Source of the DNA: Craterostigma plantagineum
Taxonomy: Eukaryota; Streptophyta; Magnoliopsida; Lamiales; Linderniaceae
DNA length: 64,000 bases
Reading direction: 5' to 3'
Assembly (NCBI GenBank): GCA_027422505.1
Contig: JAPQWV010001349.1
Span: 30,434-94,433 of the forward strand
The position numbers and the translations under genes are program-made. Shown here in pieces: positions 22,636 through 33,640 of this stretch (the stretch's first letter is position 1; each line of letters starts with the position of its first letter). The notes under the pieces were generated by a model. The model was not told the origin of the DNA and did not search any database. It saw only the letters and a list, made by a program, of their open reading frames with translations.

Positions 22636-24741
22636 TTAAAGGATCTTTTTAACACCTAATCTAGCGGAAGATTTAGTTAATGCCCACTGTTTTCTATTTA
22701 AATATATGGAACTAAACACAAACTGTGAGAAACAGAAGATCATAATCAGTGCTTCAAACAGGTAAGGGTACCTCTGTGGAGGAGTCATCATCAAATAGAC
22801 TAAATGAAGGAGAACAGAGTAAGCAAATGCAAGAGATTTTAGAATAGAAAACCATGAAACGTTTTCTTTTGTGGCTCTTGCTCCACAAGGCGTATAGTAG
22901 AGAAGTATGAATAGGCCGTAAAGAGCGATGTATGGTAGAACTAACTTGTCCCGTCTCAAGAGAGGGAACATTGAGAGCATAGCATTGTATATCAACCACT
23001 TGAAGATAAATGGTTCTTCCACGGCCAATAAGCTTGCTGGTATAAGAGGAAGCAGGATCGACTTTTCGTGTACTGTAGATTGAAAAAGTCCAATCAATGA
23101 ATGTCTGAGAGAGACAGAGCTACGAAGAAGGGTTTGTTTACCTTGAAATGAGAACATGTAGAACGAGAGAGAACAGTTGAGCAAGCCATAAAGAAATCCC
23201 TTTTTGGTTGGTGACCATATAAGCTGAACCATTGATGGTAGAAAGGTGGAAACTGTTGCAGAAAGGCTGATAAGTTTAAGTGATTGTGTAGTGAACAATC
23301 TTTTCCACTTGATGACAGTTGACGTGGCACACCAAAAATTTGCTACATAATCCTCGTATATGCCTCTCTCGAAGGGAGCTAAACGAGAAAGAACCTGCTT
23401 CACACAAGTGCTTCAATTGTAAAACTAAGTGTATTGAAATTATTTCCCAGCAACAGAAGGAGCTTTCAACTTATCTGGGAATAATATTCACAAGTCTTTA
23501 CCTCCAAAGATGCATCCAGAGAACGAAGGTAAGGCCACCAAACTACAGCAAAGGTGCCCAAAACTACTAAACCAAGTTTCGTAACTTCGAGAATCGGATT
23601 CCGATGCCTGAGACTCTTTCCCAAGAGATATCCAAAGAAGGCTGGAGCGTAATATGCGCTCATCTAAAACCCAAAAGACGAAAAATGCAGTGCATAAACC
23701 TACATTGATCAATATGAAATTGCATTGCTAGCATATCACTGTGCTATGATGAACTTCTCTACAGCAGCTGCAAGCAACTAAATGAAACTTATCTTGAAAT
23801 ATTTGTGCAAAAAGGGCACCTGCTTGTGGTTGAGAGCAAGGGCGAAGAGCATAGAGCCGACAAGGTTCCTATCTGATATAATAGCAGCAACAGCAGCCAT
23901 GGTTAGCCCCAAACTAATGCAGTTGTACTGAAAACAAAAAAGGTCACTAAGATAAATAGATGGGGAAAAGAAGCTAGCACATCATAAAGGTATTATAGCA
24001 ATCATAACAAGGATGGATTATGTATACCTGAAAATGTCCATGATCAATCAAAATGAGACATGGGTTTAACAAGATCATCGCAGCGTGCCACACCATATTA
24101 CTGTCCGATTTGGGTCTACCACGGTAATACGCAGTAATAAAGTAAAGCACCGAAGGAAAGAATATCATCAGATCAGACATCAAAACCGTCCACCTCATCA
24201 ACAGCTTCCTACGTTGAACGCCATGAAATCGAAGCATCTATTAAAAAAAAACTAATCTTTATCCTAATAACGATCAAATGACTATCAGCTAAGCAGCTCA
24301 CCCAACGTATGACTCGTATCCACGAGAGCTCAACAGATCAACCGACTTCGGATCGAAATACCGAAGAATAATTCCGTGTAGGTAACTCTGATACCCAGTC
24401 AAGGGCGGGTAATCGAGTCCCCAGTAACGAAGATCGTTAACAGAGCTATTTCTGTACCAATCTCTAACCGGAATGTTGATCGTTAGCTCCATCCAGTGCC
24501 TCTGTGCCTCGTAATCTCCATACATGGGCGGCGTGTTCTCGCCTGAGTAGGGGTGAATCGCCGTCACGAGGCGGATCAACACGGCGAACAAGCCGATGCA
24601 CAGGAACCACGATAAGGGAGACCTCTGCGTGACGAATGAGAACACGTCAGCTTCCGAGTCAGTTCCCGGGTCGGGTCGCCTACCGTTGTTGTTGATCTTT
24701 GCCATCCTCGTTGACTTTTGCGAGTAGCGAGAAGTTGTCAT
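22636..24741 (-). CDS. ALG6: ALG6 dolichyl-P-Glc:Man9GlcNAc2-PP-dolichol alpha-1,3-glucosyltransferase
   Basis: Six exons give an intact ~526-aa polytopic membrane protein: 24302-24741, 24208-24028, 23927-23820, 23663-23502, 23394-23142 and 23072-22636. The lumenal signature PPMYGDYEAQRHWMELT followed by RYWGLDYPPLTGYQSYLHG is diagnostic of ALG6/ALG8, and the overall sequence fits ALG6. Later exons hold YNCISLGLTMAAVAAI, LNHKQ and VHEKSILLPL, all conserved. The enzyme adds the first glucose to the lipid-linked oligosaccharide in the ER lumen for N-glycosylation. The start could be 24741 or the downstream ATG (MAKINNNG). Intron 5 (23073-23141) is only 69 nt, has no in-frame stop and keeps frame if retained. 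ORC2 is divergent, 594 bp upstream. Confidence 0.92.
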
Positions 24742-25335
24742 ATATGGAGGGAGGAGCTAAGCTAGCGTCTTGAGAGGAGGATGGAGACGATGGGACAAAA
24801 AGCTTCAATTGGGGCCTGAGGCACTATTGGGCTTATTATTTCGTTGGAGCGCGCTAGCTATGGGCTTTATTATTACACAGCAAAGGTATTTAGAATAATC
24901 ATTTTGATTTTTCAGACCTTCGCGAGAAAGCCCAGATCAGTGACCAGTGAACACAATGTTTCTTGTTTTGCTCTTACGCAGATTCATATTCAGCCGAGGA
25001 TCAAGGGCGAGATGAGACTACATCGGAGTATCGCTCATCAATTTCGGCGAGGGCAGTGACTTTGGACTCTTGTGTTTGTTCAGGTAATAATTGTGTACTT
25101 CTGTTCCCTTGGCTTCTCTGGTGGTTGACAGAATAGCTTATAAGCTCAACAAGTCGGTTGTTTAGCTGAAATTTTTGTGAAAATGCCTCGTGTTTGATGT
25201 CCTGTTTTTCTGTTTATTTTTTATGCACAATTTTGGTGATATTATTGTGAGGATGCCTCGTGTTTTTATGCAAAAAACTAGGAAGAGCTTAGGGCACGGA
25301 GTTAACGAACCTCAATTGCATTTTCAAAGCACCAT
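24742..25335. promoter_or_regulatory. Bidirectional promoter region, ALG6/ORC2
   Basis: This 594-bp interval separates two divergent housekeeping genes. It contains TGGGCT motifs at about 24828 and 24862, a TGGGAC near 24791 and the ORC2 leader. The promoter assignment is inferred from gene orientation. Confidence 0.5.
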
Positions 25336-26913
25336 ATGGACCCAAATGACGGTGCAGAAGTGGATGAATTTGGTTTCTCGAGAAATTATTTCTTATCGAA
25401 AGAATTGAAGCGCGGCTCAGGCAAAAAATCTGCTCGCAAGATCTCTGAAGTCGAGCTCGTCGATGAGAAGGTATTTTTTTGGCGGATTACTTTCGTTAAT
25501 TGGTGATTCGAGTTCAACGTGCCGAATTTTCAGGAGCTGAGGGAAGCGTATGCTAATGTTGAGCCTAAGCACGAAAAAGAAATATGTAGACTGCTGAATA
25601 GCTACAAGGATTCATACTCTGAGTGGGCTTTTGCTTTGAGGTGCCATTTTCTGTTAAATGTGTGTATGCTTTTGTTTTTTTGAAGGTCTCCGAAGTTTAG
25701 TTTTTACGTAGCGTTTTTGCCTTCAAGGTGTGGTTTCGGGCTACTGATGTATGGATTTGGGTCAAAGAAGGAGTTGTTGGAAGACTTTGCTTCGACATCA
25801 TTGACAGATTATTCTGTGGTTGTGGTCAATGGGTATCTCCAATCTGTCAATCTGAAACAGGTTATGGTTGATTATCACAGCAATATGCCCGTGTTTATTT
25901 TAAATCTTAAACCTATCTGCCAGTCTCTTTGTTTACCAAAGTAGTCAAAATGCTGAAAACTCAAGACAGTACTGTGCAGGTTGCGATAACATTGGCTGAG
26001 CTCTTGTGGGATCAATTGAAAAGAACTCGAAAAAGCAGTAAGGAAAATCAGCCGTTTCAGACCCGATCTATGGATGATCTCATATCATTTCTCAGCGGAC
26101 CACAAGATCGCAGCGAAGAAGAATGTTTTGTATGCCTAGTAATCAACAATATTGATGGGCCTGCCTTGCGTGATGCTGAGACTCAGCAGCATCTTGCGAG
26201 GATTGCAGCTTGTTCTCATGTTCTCATGGTTGCTTCCATTGATCATGTGAATGCACCTCTTTGTGAGTATAACCCTATTTATATCTTCCCTTAAGCTTAT
26301 CTGTTGTTTCGTCAAAGTCTCAAAGAAGGTTATTTATATTTTTCTTGGAAACATAGTTTTGCAACTAATGTGGGTTTTTTTTTTTGGCAGTATGGGACAA
26401 GAAGATGGCCTATACTCAGTTCAATTGGTACTGGTGCCACGTGCCCACTTATGCACCGTATAAGATCGAAGGAATGTTCTTCCCTCTTATTCTATCTCAG
26501 GCTGGCAGTGGACAGAGTGTCAAGACAGGTTCCATAGTATTACAGAGTTTGACGCCAAATGCTCAGAGTGTTTTTAAAGTGCTAGCGGAGCATCAGCTGG
26601 CAAACCCCGATGAAGAAGGCATGCTTTCTTTCTTACAATCTCATCAAGAATTTCGGTCCTTTTACCTCGTAACTGAGTGGACTTCTTATCCTATACGTAT
26701 CTTTCTGTTTCAGGGATGCCCTTTAACAATCTGTACGCTGTTTGTCGAGAGAGGTTCCTAGTGAGTAGTCAGATCACTCTAAACGCACATTTGACAGAGT
26801 TTAAAGACCACGAACTCGTCAAGACCAGAAGAAATTCAGACGGCGAAGATTGCTTATATATTCCCCTAACGAGTGATGCGCTTCAAAAACTCTTGCGTGA
26901 GATCGCTCTGTGA
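25336..26913 (+). CDS. ORC2: Origin recognition complex subunit 2
   Basis: Six exons give an intact 361-aa protein: 25336-25470, 25534-25640, 25728-25860, 25980-26262, 26391-26618 and 26714-26913. The start [20 protein letters not shown] matches the short plant ORC2 N-terminus. [52 protein letters not shown] and [15 protein letters not shown] follow the ORC2 AAA+-like and winged-helix order. ORC2 is part of the six-subunit complex that marks replication origins. An upstream ATG at 25253 is in another frame and is unlikely to be used. Intron 5 has a GC donor (GAAG|GCATG...CAG). All other junctions are GT-AG and in phase. No frame break. Confidence 0.92.
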
Positions 26914-27270
26914 TGCAACCTTCCTCTCATTGGCAATGAATATCAGACCTGATTTTCACTGAGGACTCATTTTATCTTCTTGGATTATCTGTTATTGAAT
27001 TTCTGGCCTTAAACCGCATGTATTATTCATAATCTTCCGAAGATGATAAGATTTTGTTCGTCACGTGTAATATGTTTTAAGAATGATAAGGGAAGTGCTT
27101 TAGTCCCTAATCACCTTTTATATTATCTCTCAATTGTGGCATGTTTTCTTTTTTTCTTTTTTCTCTCACATGCATACTTTGTGGGGGAATATTAAAAAAA
27201 TGATCTTTGACACAGTCAACCTTATAAAATTAGATTTGCTTTCAAATGTAAAATGATTGTATTGCCCTTA
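26914..27270. other. ORC2 3' flank
   Basis: AT-rich 3' UTR and terminator material. Nothing else seen. Confidence 0.4.
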
Positions 27271-27660
27271 CTAGTTGGGTACCACATTCAAAATCAGTAA
27301 GTTAAATGGGACCCGTGTTAGGGCATGTGTAGTCAGTACAGCTCCTTGGTGAACCACATATTCCTGATTGTTGTATCTCAACATCTCCATTTTTTGGTTG
27401 ATAGGGTTGAGAACGATTAGTTTTGCCTTCTTCCTCTTTTTCAAACAAAGAAGACCATCGGAGCATGATTGAACAATGGTATCTTCTTCGCAGACAAGAA
27501 TGACCGGTGACATGCCGTTGTCGCTGATGCCGTCGTCGCGCCGCTACGGATGCGCTGGCGCTGGCGTTGCCGCTGATGTCGTCGCCACCAATGACGTTGT
27601 CCTTTGATGGGTGGGACGGAACATGGATGACCGTCGTCGTCAAGTTACTATCATGTATGA
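27271..27660 (-). pseudogene. F-box-associated-like gene fragment, copy 1
   Basis: The frame contains EEDTIVQSCSDGLLCLKKRK and VLNPINQKMEMLRYNNQEYV, resembling the start of an F-box-associated interaction domain (SC.GLLCL...NP). It stops after about 80 residues, with no F-box and no remainder of the domain. A second, longer relative lies at 30310-31159 with the same N-terminal Gly/Ser/Ala-rich leader type. The fragment is probably a truncated duplicate. Confidence 0.5.
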
Positions 27661-27693
27661 CGTTGAGGGAGGGGAGTTGGAGGCCGCAGAGTC

Positions 27694-28255
27694 ATGATTG
27701 ATCAACAGTGGAGGGGAGGTCCTATAAGCTCGTTGTGTCATGGAAACTACCTCCAGACGCTATTCCACAATACCGGTGGTGGTTACACTGATCGAAGTTA
27801 CAAGTGGTATTCAACAACACTTAAACATAAAGTGGGCAATTTTGTAGACAGTGAAATTATGGACAGTTTACTGATGTTGCGTACACTGAAATCGAACAAG
27901 GCTACAGAAAGGTTTATAAGTCATTGATGGGATTCATTGCCGGTATTCACTCTATGGGGTTGACCTTCGACAGAAATCAAGACTTCTCTTTTGACAAAAT
28001 GTCGGGGTTGATAAGACGTATTGCAGCTATGATTCGAGGAGAACAAGAGAGGGAGGTATCTCAGAGCTTTTTCAAGACCTCTTCAGGATGATGGATGATT
28101 ATGGTGAACATGATGATAGTTTCTTGGCCAACCACCTCGCACTGCTGTTGGACAATGAACGGCTTGGGTTCATGCAAAATGTGTCCGACGGGGCTAATCT
28201 CTTTTGGTTCCGTAGATGGCAAACTATGTTTAACCAATCTTTATTGCACTTCAAG
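27694..28255 (+). pseudogene. Unidentified gene remnant
   Basis: Long open stretches in alternating frames: one from about 27851 includes EIEQGYRKVYKSLMGFIAG, HSMGLTFDRNQDFSFDKMSG and LIRRIAAMIRGEQ. A second from about 28066 reads MMDDYGEHDDSFLANHLALL. They look like real protein with one frame change between them, but I do not recognise the family. The 3' end runs into the dispersed repeat starting about 28310. Confidence 0.4.
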
Positions 28256-28309
28256 GTGTTGTTACTCTCCTTCTTCTTCTTAGTTGTTGAAAAATGTTCT
28301 CTTTGCTTG

Positions 28310-28745
28310 CCTATTAGACAATGTTCAATAATTCTTCAAAATGCAACACAAAACGCAAAAATGCGGTTAAAACGCTCCAACAGTACTGCAACGCATAATC
28401 AAAATGCATCTTTTCCCTTTATTTCTTCTATTCCCAACGCAAATTTGCGTTTAAACGAAAAAAAATGTGTTTTGTGTTTTAAAATTGCAAATAAGCCATT
28501 TTGCTTGCATTGAATTAATAAAGCATACATATAAAAAGTATAAAATAAATAAAAATAAATTGAAAAATTGGATAATAATAATTATTTTAATATTTTTAGT
28601 AATTATTTTTTATATTTATTTTTAATTTTTCATGTTTTTGGTTGACATTTTGTCTATTGTTGTCTACTATGAATGAAAAAAGAGTTTAGTTAAATGTATT
28701 CTAGATTAAATAATATGATATAATTTGTAAAGTTGCAAAATATTG
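28310..28745. repeat. Dispersed repeat, copy 1
   Basis: Shares with 29865-30312 the same succession of blocks: CGCTCCAACA, AAATGCATTTTT/AAATGCATCTTTT, GCAAATAAGCCATTTTGCTTGCATT, TCATGTTTTTGGT, ACATTTTGT and AATTTGTAAAGTTG. The copies are in the same orientation, about 70-80% similar by eye. Confidence 0.7.
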
Positions 28746-29864
28746 AGGTAATACTTAAGGTTGTAAATGTTGGTGTGGAACATAATATGCTGTTGCGTTT
28801 TCAAATGCGTTTAACTGTGGGATATCTATTACTGCAAAATGCAATAATAACTGCATTGGTTTGTGTTTGTTGTTTGCTGTTGGAGATGGCCTTAGGGCTG
28901 CTTGAAAATGATGCAAAAATAATGGGGAAAGGTTCGATTTTGAGGATAAATATGATTAAGGATTTGAAAACAAACAAGTTTGCATACACCAAGAAAAGTT
29001 TTGTCTGCAAATAATGATTTTTTACTTCTTATTATCTGTGAACTCAATATTGTTACCAACTCCAAAATAATGAAAAGATCGACAATTTGCAGGACCAATG
29101 ATTCAGCTTTATCTGGATAGAATCAGCGGATGAACTTAAAGGAAAAAACTTACCAGTTTTAACTTAATAGTTTTTAAACAATAATTGCTAATCGGTGGAT
29201 ATACTTCTATATATATAAGCCTTTAATCAGAATATTTATTTTTATTTTTCCTTACAAAAGAATGGCTAATCAATATCAGGTCAGTCTGTTCAACTTTTTA
29301 TGAGACGTGAATGTGAGAATGGTTTCTTAGACTATGTATCTCTAACCGAAAAATCTCCTCTTCAAACTCAAACTCAATCACAAAAAATGTTGTAATTTCT
29401 CTCCAACAATTAAACTTATTCTCAAACTCAAAGGATATTTTTATATATTTTCTTTCAAATTAATTTTACAATGTTTCATATTGCTCAAATATTTGCAATT
29501 TTATAATTTAGACTACAATATTATTTAAAATTAAATTGCGATTATCTATTAGCTTTTACTTTTAAAAATAAGTAAACAAATATAAGAGGGACTTCAATGC
29601 AATTTTCACATGAGTAAAAGAATAAATATAAAAATGGGCTTGAGGATTAAAAAGCATGCCAAAATAATAAAAGAATAGAACATAAGTAAACATAGTAAAC
29701 ATACAAGGGAACAGAATGTAAATTTCATTTCGTCAGACGCATTCCCAAAAGAAAACTTAACTTTGCGCATGAGGAGAGAGAAACAAGAAAACTCATTTTG
29801 AATTTACATTTTGGGTACGGTTGGAGAATTTTTATCCCCACTTTTGAGTTTGGGGACCATTGGA
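28746..29864. other. Non-coding spacer between dispersed repeats
   Basis: Contains a reversed relative of the repeat terminus near 28780-28900 (TTTTCAAATGCGTTT, TGCAAAATGCAATAATAACTG, TTGGAGATGGCC). The rest is AT-rich with no gene. Confidence 0.4.
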
Positions 29865-30312
29865 GATGATCTTAGATTGTTTAGCAAAACGCAATGCAAA
29901 ATACAAAATGCAGAGAAACCGCTCCAACACTACGCAAACGCAAAATGCATTTTTTCTTTTCTCTCTCCTAGTTCAAACTCAACGCAAAAATGTGTTTGAT
30001 ATGTTTTACAAAAATAAGCCATTTTACTTGCATTCAATTATTAAAGACACATATAAAAAAATTTTGAAAGTAAAAATATATTAAAGAAATCGGAAATGTA
30101 CACCTATAATTATAAATTATAAATTTGGACAATAAATAATTATGTTAACAATTACATTTTAGTTTTAGTGAAACTTTTTTTATTTATTATTTAATGTTCA
30201 TGTTTTTGGTAAACATTTTGTTCGCTGCTGTCTAATATGTACGAAAAATAATTTATTAAATATTTTCTACTTAAATAAATAATATGTTCTAATTTGTAAA
30301 GTTGTAAAATGT
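29865..30312. repeat. Dispersed repeat, copy 2
   Basis: Direct-orientation partner of 28310-28745. It begins near GGAGATGATCTTAGATTG and ends near AATTTGTAAAGTTGTAAAATG. No coding capacity; probably a non-autonomous transposable element. Confidence 0.7.
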
Positions 30313-31159
30313 ATGTGACCGCTTTGACTTCGTCGTGACAGTCATCCATCACTTTCTTCAAGGCTCCAGTACGAGAATCCGTTATTATTATTTCATCTGA
30401 ATTCTTTAGAACTCCAAAGTGTACATGAAAACACAGTAGACGTAGTTTTTTTCGCCTGCAAATTTGCAGACGCCTCTTCGACTATTTTGAGTTCCCTACC
30501 TTCGTAGGGACGTAGATAACTTTGGGAAATACTTTCTTTGTACTTAAGGACCCTGGCAATACACAGTCGGCCGTTAATCACACCAAAATAGCATTTTCTG
30601 CGCCACTTTCTAGAGTATAGGTCTCAATCCGCCTCGGATGAAGTTTGAATTCCGTAAGGGCTTTCTTTTCTTTCTAGTAGATGGATCTTTCAAAATGAAC
30701 TCAAGCCCCCCAGGAAGCTCTGTCACCTTGGAATTTTTCGTCGAGACTGAGACTGACAGTGCGATAAGATTTATCTCTTGATCTGGAGTGATTAAAACAA
30801 GTTCGGAGCTACACCCAAACGAGATAATATCTTGACCCGTCATAGAACACTGCTACTACAGCTCCTACGTGATGAACCGCATATTCCCCAGTGTATCTCA
30901 ACATCACGTTTTGTTGGTTCAAAGGATTCACGATGATTAGTCGTGTCTTCTCCCTCTTTTTGAGACAGAGAAGGCCATTGGAGAACGATTGTATCGCTGT
31001 ATCTTCTTCACAGACAACAGGTGATACCCAGCTGCCGCTGGCGTAGCCTCCGCCGCCTCCGCTGGCGCTGGAATCGCCGCCGCTGATGCCTCCGCCGCCG
31101 CTACCATGGCCGCTTTCGGGCTGTGAAAGCGACATCACCCGCGGTGGTTGGCCTTTCAA
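30310..31159 (-). pseudogene. F-box-associated-like gene, copy 2, frame-disrupted
   Basis: Starting at 31159 the frame has a Ser/Gly/Ala-rich leader, then VVCEEDTAIQSFSNGLLCLK, NPLNQQNVMLRYTGEYAVHH and VVAVFYDGSRYYLVWV. It then stops, and the next frame continues with SSELVLITPDQEINLIALSV, TKNSKVTELPGGLEF and later KGWKK-like basic text, followed at 30393-30581 by ING-RLCIARVLKYKESIS. The pattern is that of an F-box-associated beta-propeller region without a visible F-box. At least two frame changes are required. Confidence 0.5.
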
Positions 31160-31377
31160 CTGAAGAGTGAAGAGTGGTCCCTAATTCCGCAAAGAATAAT
31201 AAAAATTAGACGTGTACCGATAAAGATGTAAAAAGTAATATCTAAAACATTTACTGCCTGAGAAATCGCTCTCACATTGACTACCTCAGAGTAAAGTAAG
31301 TTGAATGGAGTTTGACTAGCCATGCTTTTTGAAAAGTAAAATATAACTTCTAATTACAGCTTATTTATAGAGAGGGT

Positions 31378-32038
31378 TAGAGGTGTTCAAATTTCGGATA
31401 AAACCGAAAAAATCGGCCGAATCGAAAGAATCGAACCGAAAAGACCGAAACCGAAAAAAACCGAACCGAATTGTAAAAAATCGAACCGAACCGAATTAAA
31501 ATAGTTTGGATATCGGATTAAGCTACCGAAAAACTGAACTGGAAGTATCATACTATTAAAAGTAGAAAAAATATTAACAATCATTTACTTTTTCTCACAT
31601 AACGTAAACAACACAGTGAATGTAATTTCATTATTTTACTTTTTTCATTTTTAGGTGAATGTTTTCCTCACTAATCAAATACTTCTTTTCTTCCAAATAA
31701 TTTGTAGCATCTCAATGATGTTTTATTTTGTTTAAATTTTTGTTCCATTTTCATGTTGTTTTTTTTTTTTTTTTGAACTTTGAATTATTTTTGCTGTATG
31801 TCACGTTTCATAAATCTTCTTTGTTGATAACCATAAATTGTGTTATGTACTTTTAGCTATAATAAAATTTTTTTGTTGATATTAAATTCCTAACTGAAAA
31901 CCCGACCCGAATTATAAAACCGAACCGAACTAAATTAAAACGATTCGGATATCGGATTAAGCATACGTATAATCGAAAAATGAAAAACCAAACCGAAATT
32001 TGAAAAAACCGAACCGAACCGACCGATGAACACCCCTA
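31378..32038. mobile_element. Non-autonomous hAT-type element with perfect 8-bp target duplication
   Basis: Terminal inverted repeats TAGAGGTGTTCA (31378) and TGAACACCCCTA (ends 32038) are flanked by the identical 8-mer GAGAGGGT at 31370-31377 and 32039-32046. The interior starts and ends in runs of CCGAAC/CGGTT-type repeats and has no coding sequence. An 8-bp duplication is the hallmark of hAT insertion. Confidence 0.85.
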
Positions 32039-33179
32039 GAGAGGGTAGAATCATAATTGCCGCTTAACGGTATCAACTTAAAAAACAGTTGAAAACTAAC
32101 AAGCTCATTAACCAATTTATGAAGCTTCTACAGTGTCCCGTAATGGGCTGGGCTGTACTGTACTGGGCTGGGCTTGGATGGTCTTAACGAGAAAGGCCCA
32201 AATTACGAACAGATACAATCAAAGCCCAACTATATAAACTGAAAAGCAGTCAAAAGCTGTCAGCAAAACTCTATGGCCAACGTCTCCGCCCTCAGCTTCA
32301 TCTATATATCTCTGGAGCTGGTTTACCGATCCACCCCTCCCCCATTCCTCGGATTCTCACTTGTATCCCGTTCGCGACTAATTTCACAGGCGTGCAAAGG
32401 TTGTTGCTACTGCAATTTTTAGGCTTCTATTGTTAATTGCGAGGTTTTGTAGATTTTGTTTTTTGGAAGCTTTAGTGCAGCTTAAGGTCCATGTTTCTAA
32501 GCTTCTTTTTTGCGAATTCTGGTCAAGACTTGATTTTTCATTCGTTGTACTTCTTTGGACGGTTGAAATTTTTTGACAATTAAACACTAGGGGTTCTAAA
32601 TTTAGACTAGTGTTGTATGACCGTATTCTGCATTCGATGTAACCAGCAGGAAAATCTTTCAGTTCTTGATAAGGCTTATGTTGTCAGGTGCCTCCTTATC
32701 AAATTCCTTTTCGGTCTTTTGTCCACTATATCTGTTCTGATGTTGGATTTCTTGATTTCCATTTTGCAAGCGTCTTGAGAGACCAGAAAAATCATGTGTA
32801 ATCCGATTAATTTAGCAGGAGATGGAGGAGTGCTGAAGACATTTGTACGGCGTAATAATTAATAGTTAGTTTTCTGGGTCTGCCATTGATCTCCTAGAAA
32901 AGCCCCATATTTTATCGGGTAACTCGGTCTGCCATTGATCTCCTAGAAATCTCGGATCAGAATTGAGAGAATCGGCAATTAAGTGGCGTCTAACTCGATC
33001 GGGTAAGTTTCTCAGTAGTCAGTACCCACCTCTTTCCCTGATATTAGCTTTTCTTGTTCTTATTACTTTCTTGTGAGCATTTTTTTACATGTCATGTTAT
33101 TCTACAAATCATTTAAAAGATTGTTTTTTTTGGGCGGTTCAATTTGTTGTTCTTTGACCCAATTTGCTTGAGGTTGGTC
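32039..33179. other. Promoter-like and leader sequence before the hAT-derived fragment
   Basis: At 32140-32230 there is a dense run of TGGGCT and GGCCCA motifs, then pyrimidine-rich leader-like sequence, and a repeated segment (GGTCTGCCATTGATCTCCTAGAAA at about 32879 and 32927). No coding sequence is recognised. It may be the 5' part of the gene whose exon lies at 33180-33640. Confidence 0.4.
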
Positions 33180-33640
33180 TTCGTAATTTGCAGATTTGTC
33201 AAACGCTGCCTGAGGGTCTGTATGACTTAATGACGGAGGCCGTGGAGGAATCGGTGTAAGAAATGTTCTGCAAGTCATAACAAGTAGCGAAGAACGTTAT
33301 TCTATTGCGGGGAAGAGGCTCATGGAGAACTATCATTTTGGATTCCTTGTGCAGCTCAGTGCATCGATTTGATCCTCAGTGACATAGCAGAACTTCCTGC
33401 GATGAAGTTGATACTTGACCAGGCAAAATCAATCTCAAGGTACATATACTCCGACAGCTTTGTCTTGAACATGATGAGGCGATACACATACGGAGTTGAT
33501 CTTGGGACTAGTCGCTCGTCGACTGATTTGACGCAGAAGCCAATGGTAAGCATCAGACACAATCTGCAGTCTTATGTTTACTTCCAAAGAATGGGTGGAC
33601 GGCCCTTACTCAAAGAACTCGCTAGGCTATGTGAGTAGTC
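33180..33640 (+). pseudogene. hAT-transposase-derived (DUF659-type) coding fragment
   Basis: Joining frames around 33250-33350 gives NVLQVITSSEERYSIAGKRL and PCAAQCIDLILSDIAELPA, followed by ILDQAKSISRYIYSDSFVLN, which is the DUF659 core of plant hAT-like proteins. The BED finger, the rest of the RNase H fold and the dimerisation region are missing. A frame change occurs near 33350. It could be a transposon relic or an exon of a domesticated gene. Confidence 0.6.

Noticed and set aside
25953..25979. Extra ORC2 exon reading [13 protein letters not shown]
   Set aside because: Phase does not fit the preceding exon; using the acceptor at 25979 restores the conserved [13 protein letters not shown] junction exactly.
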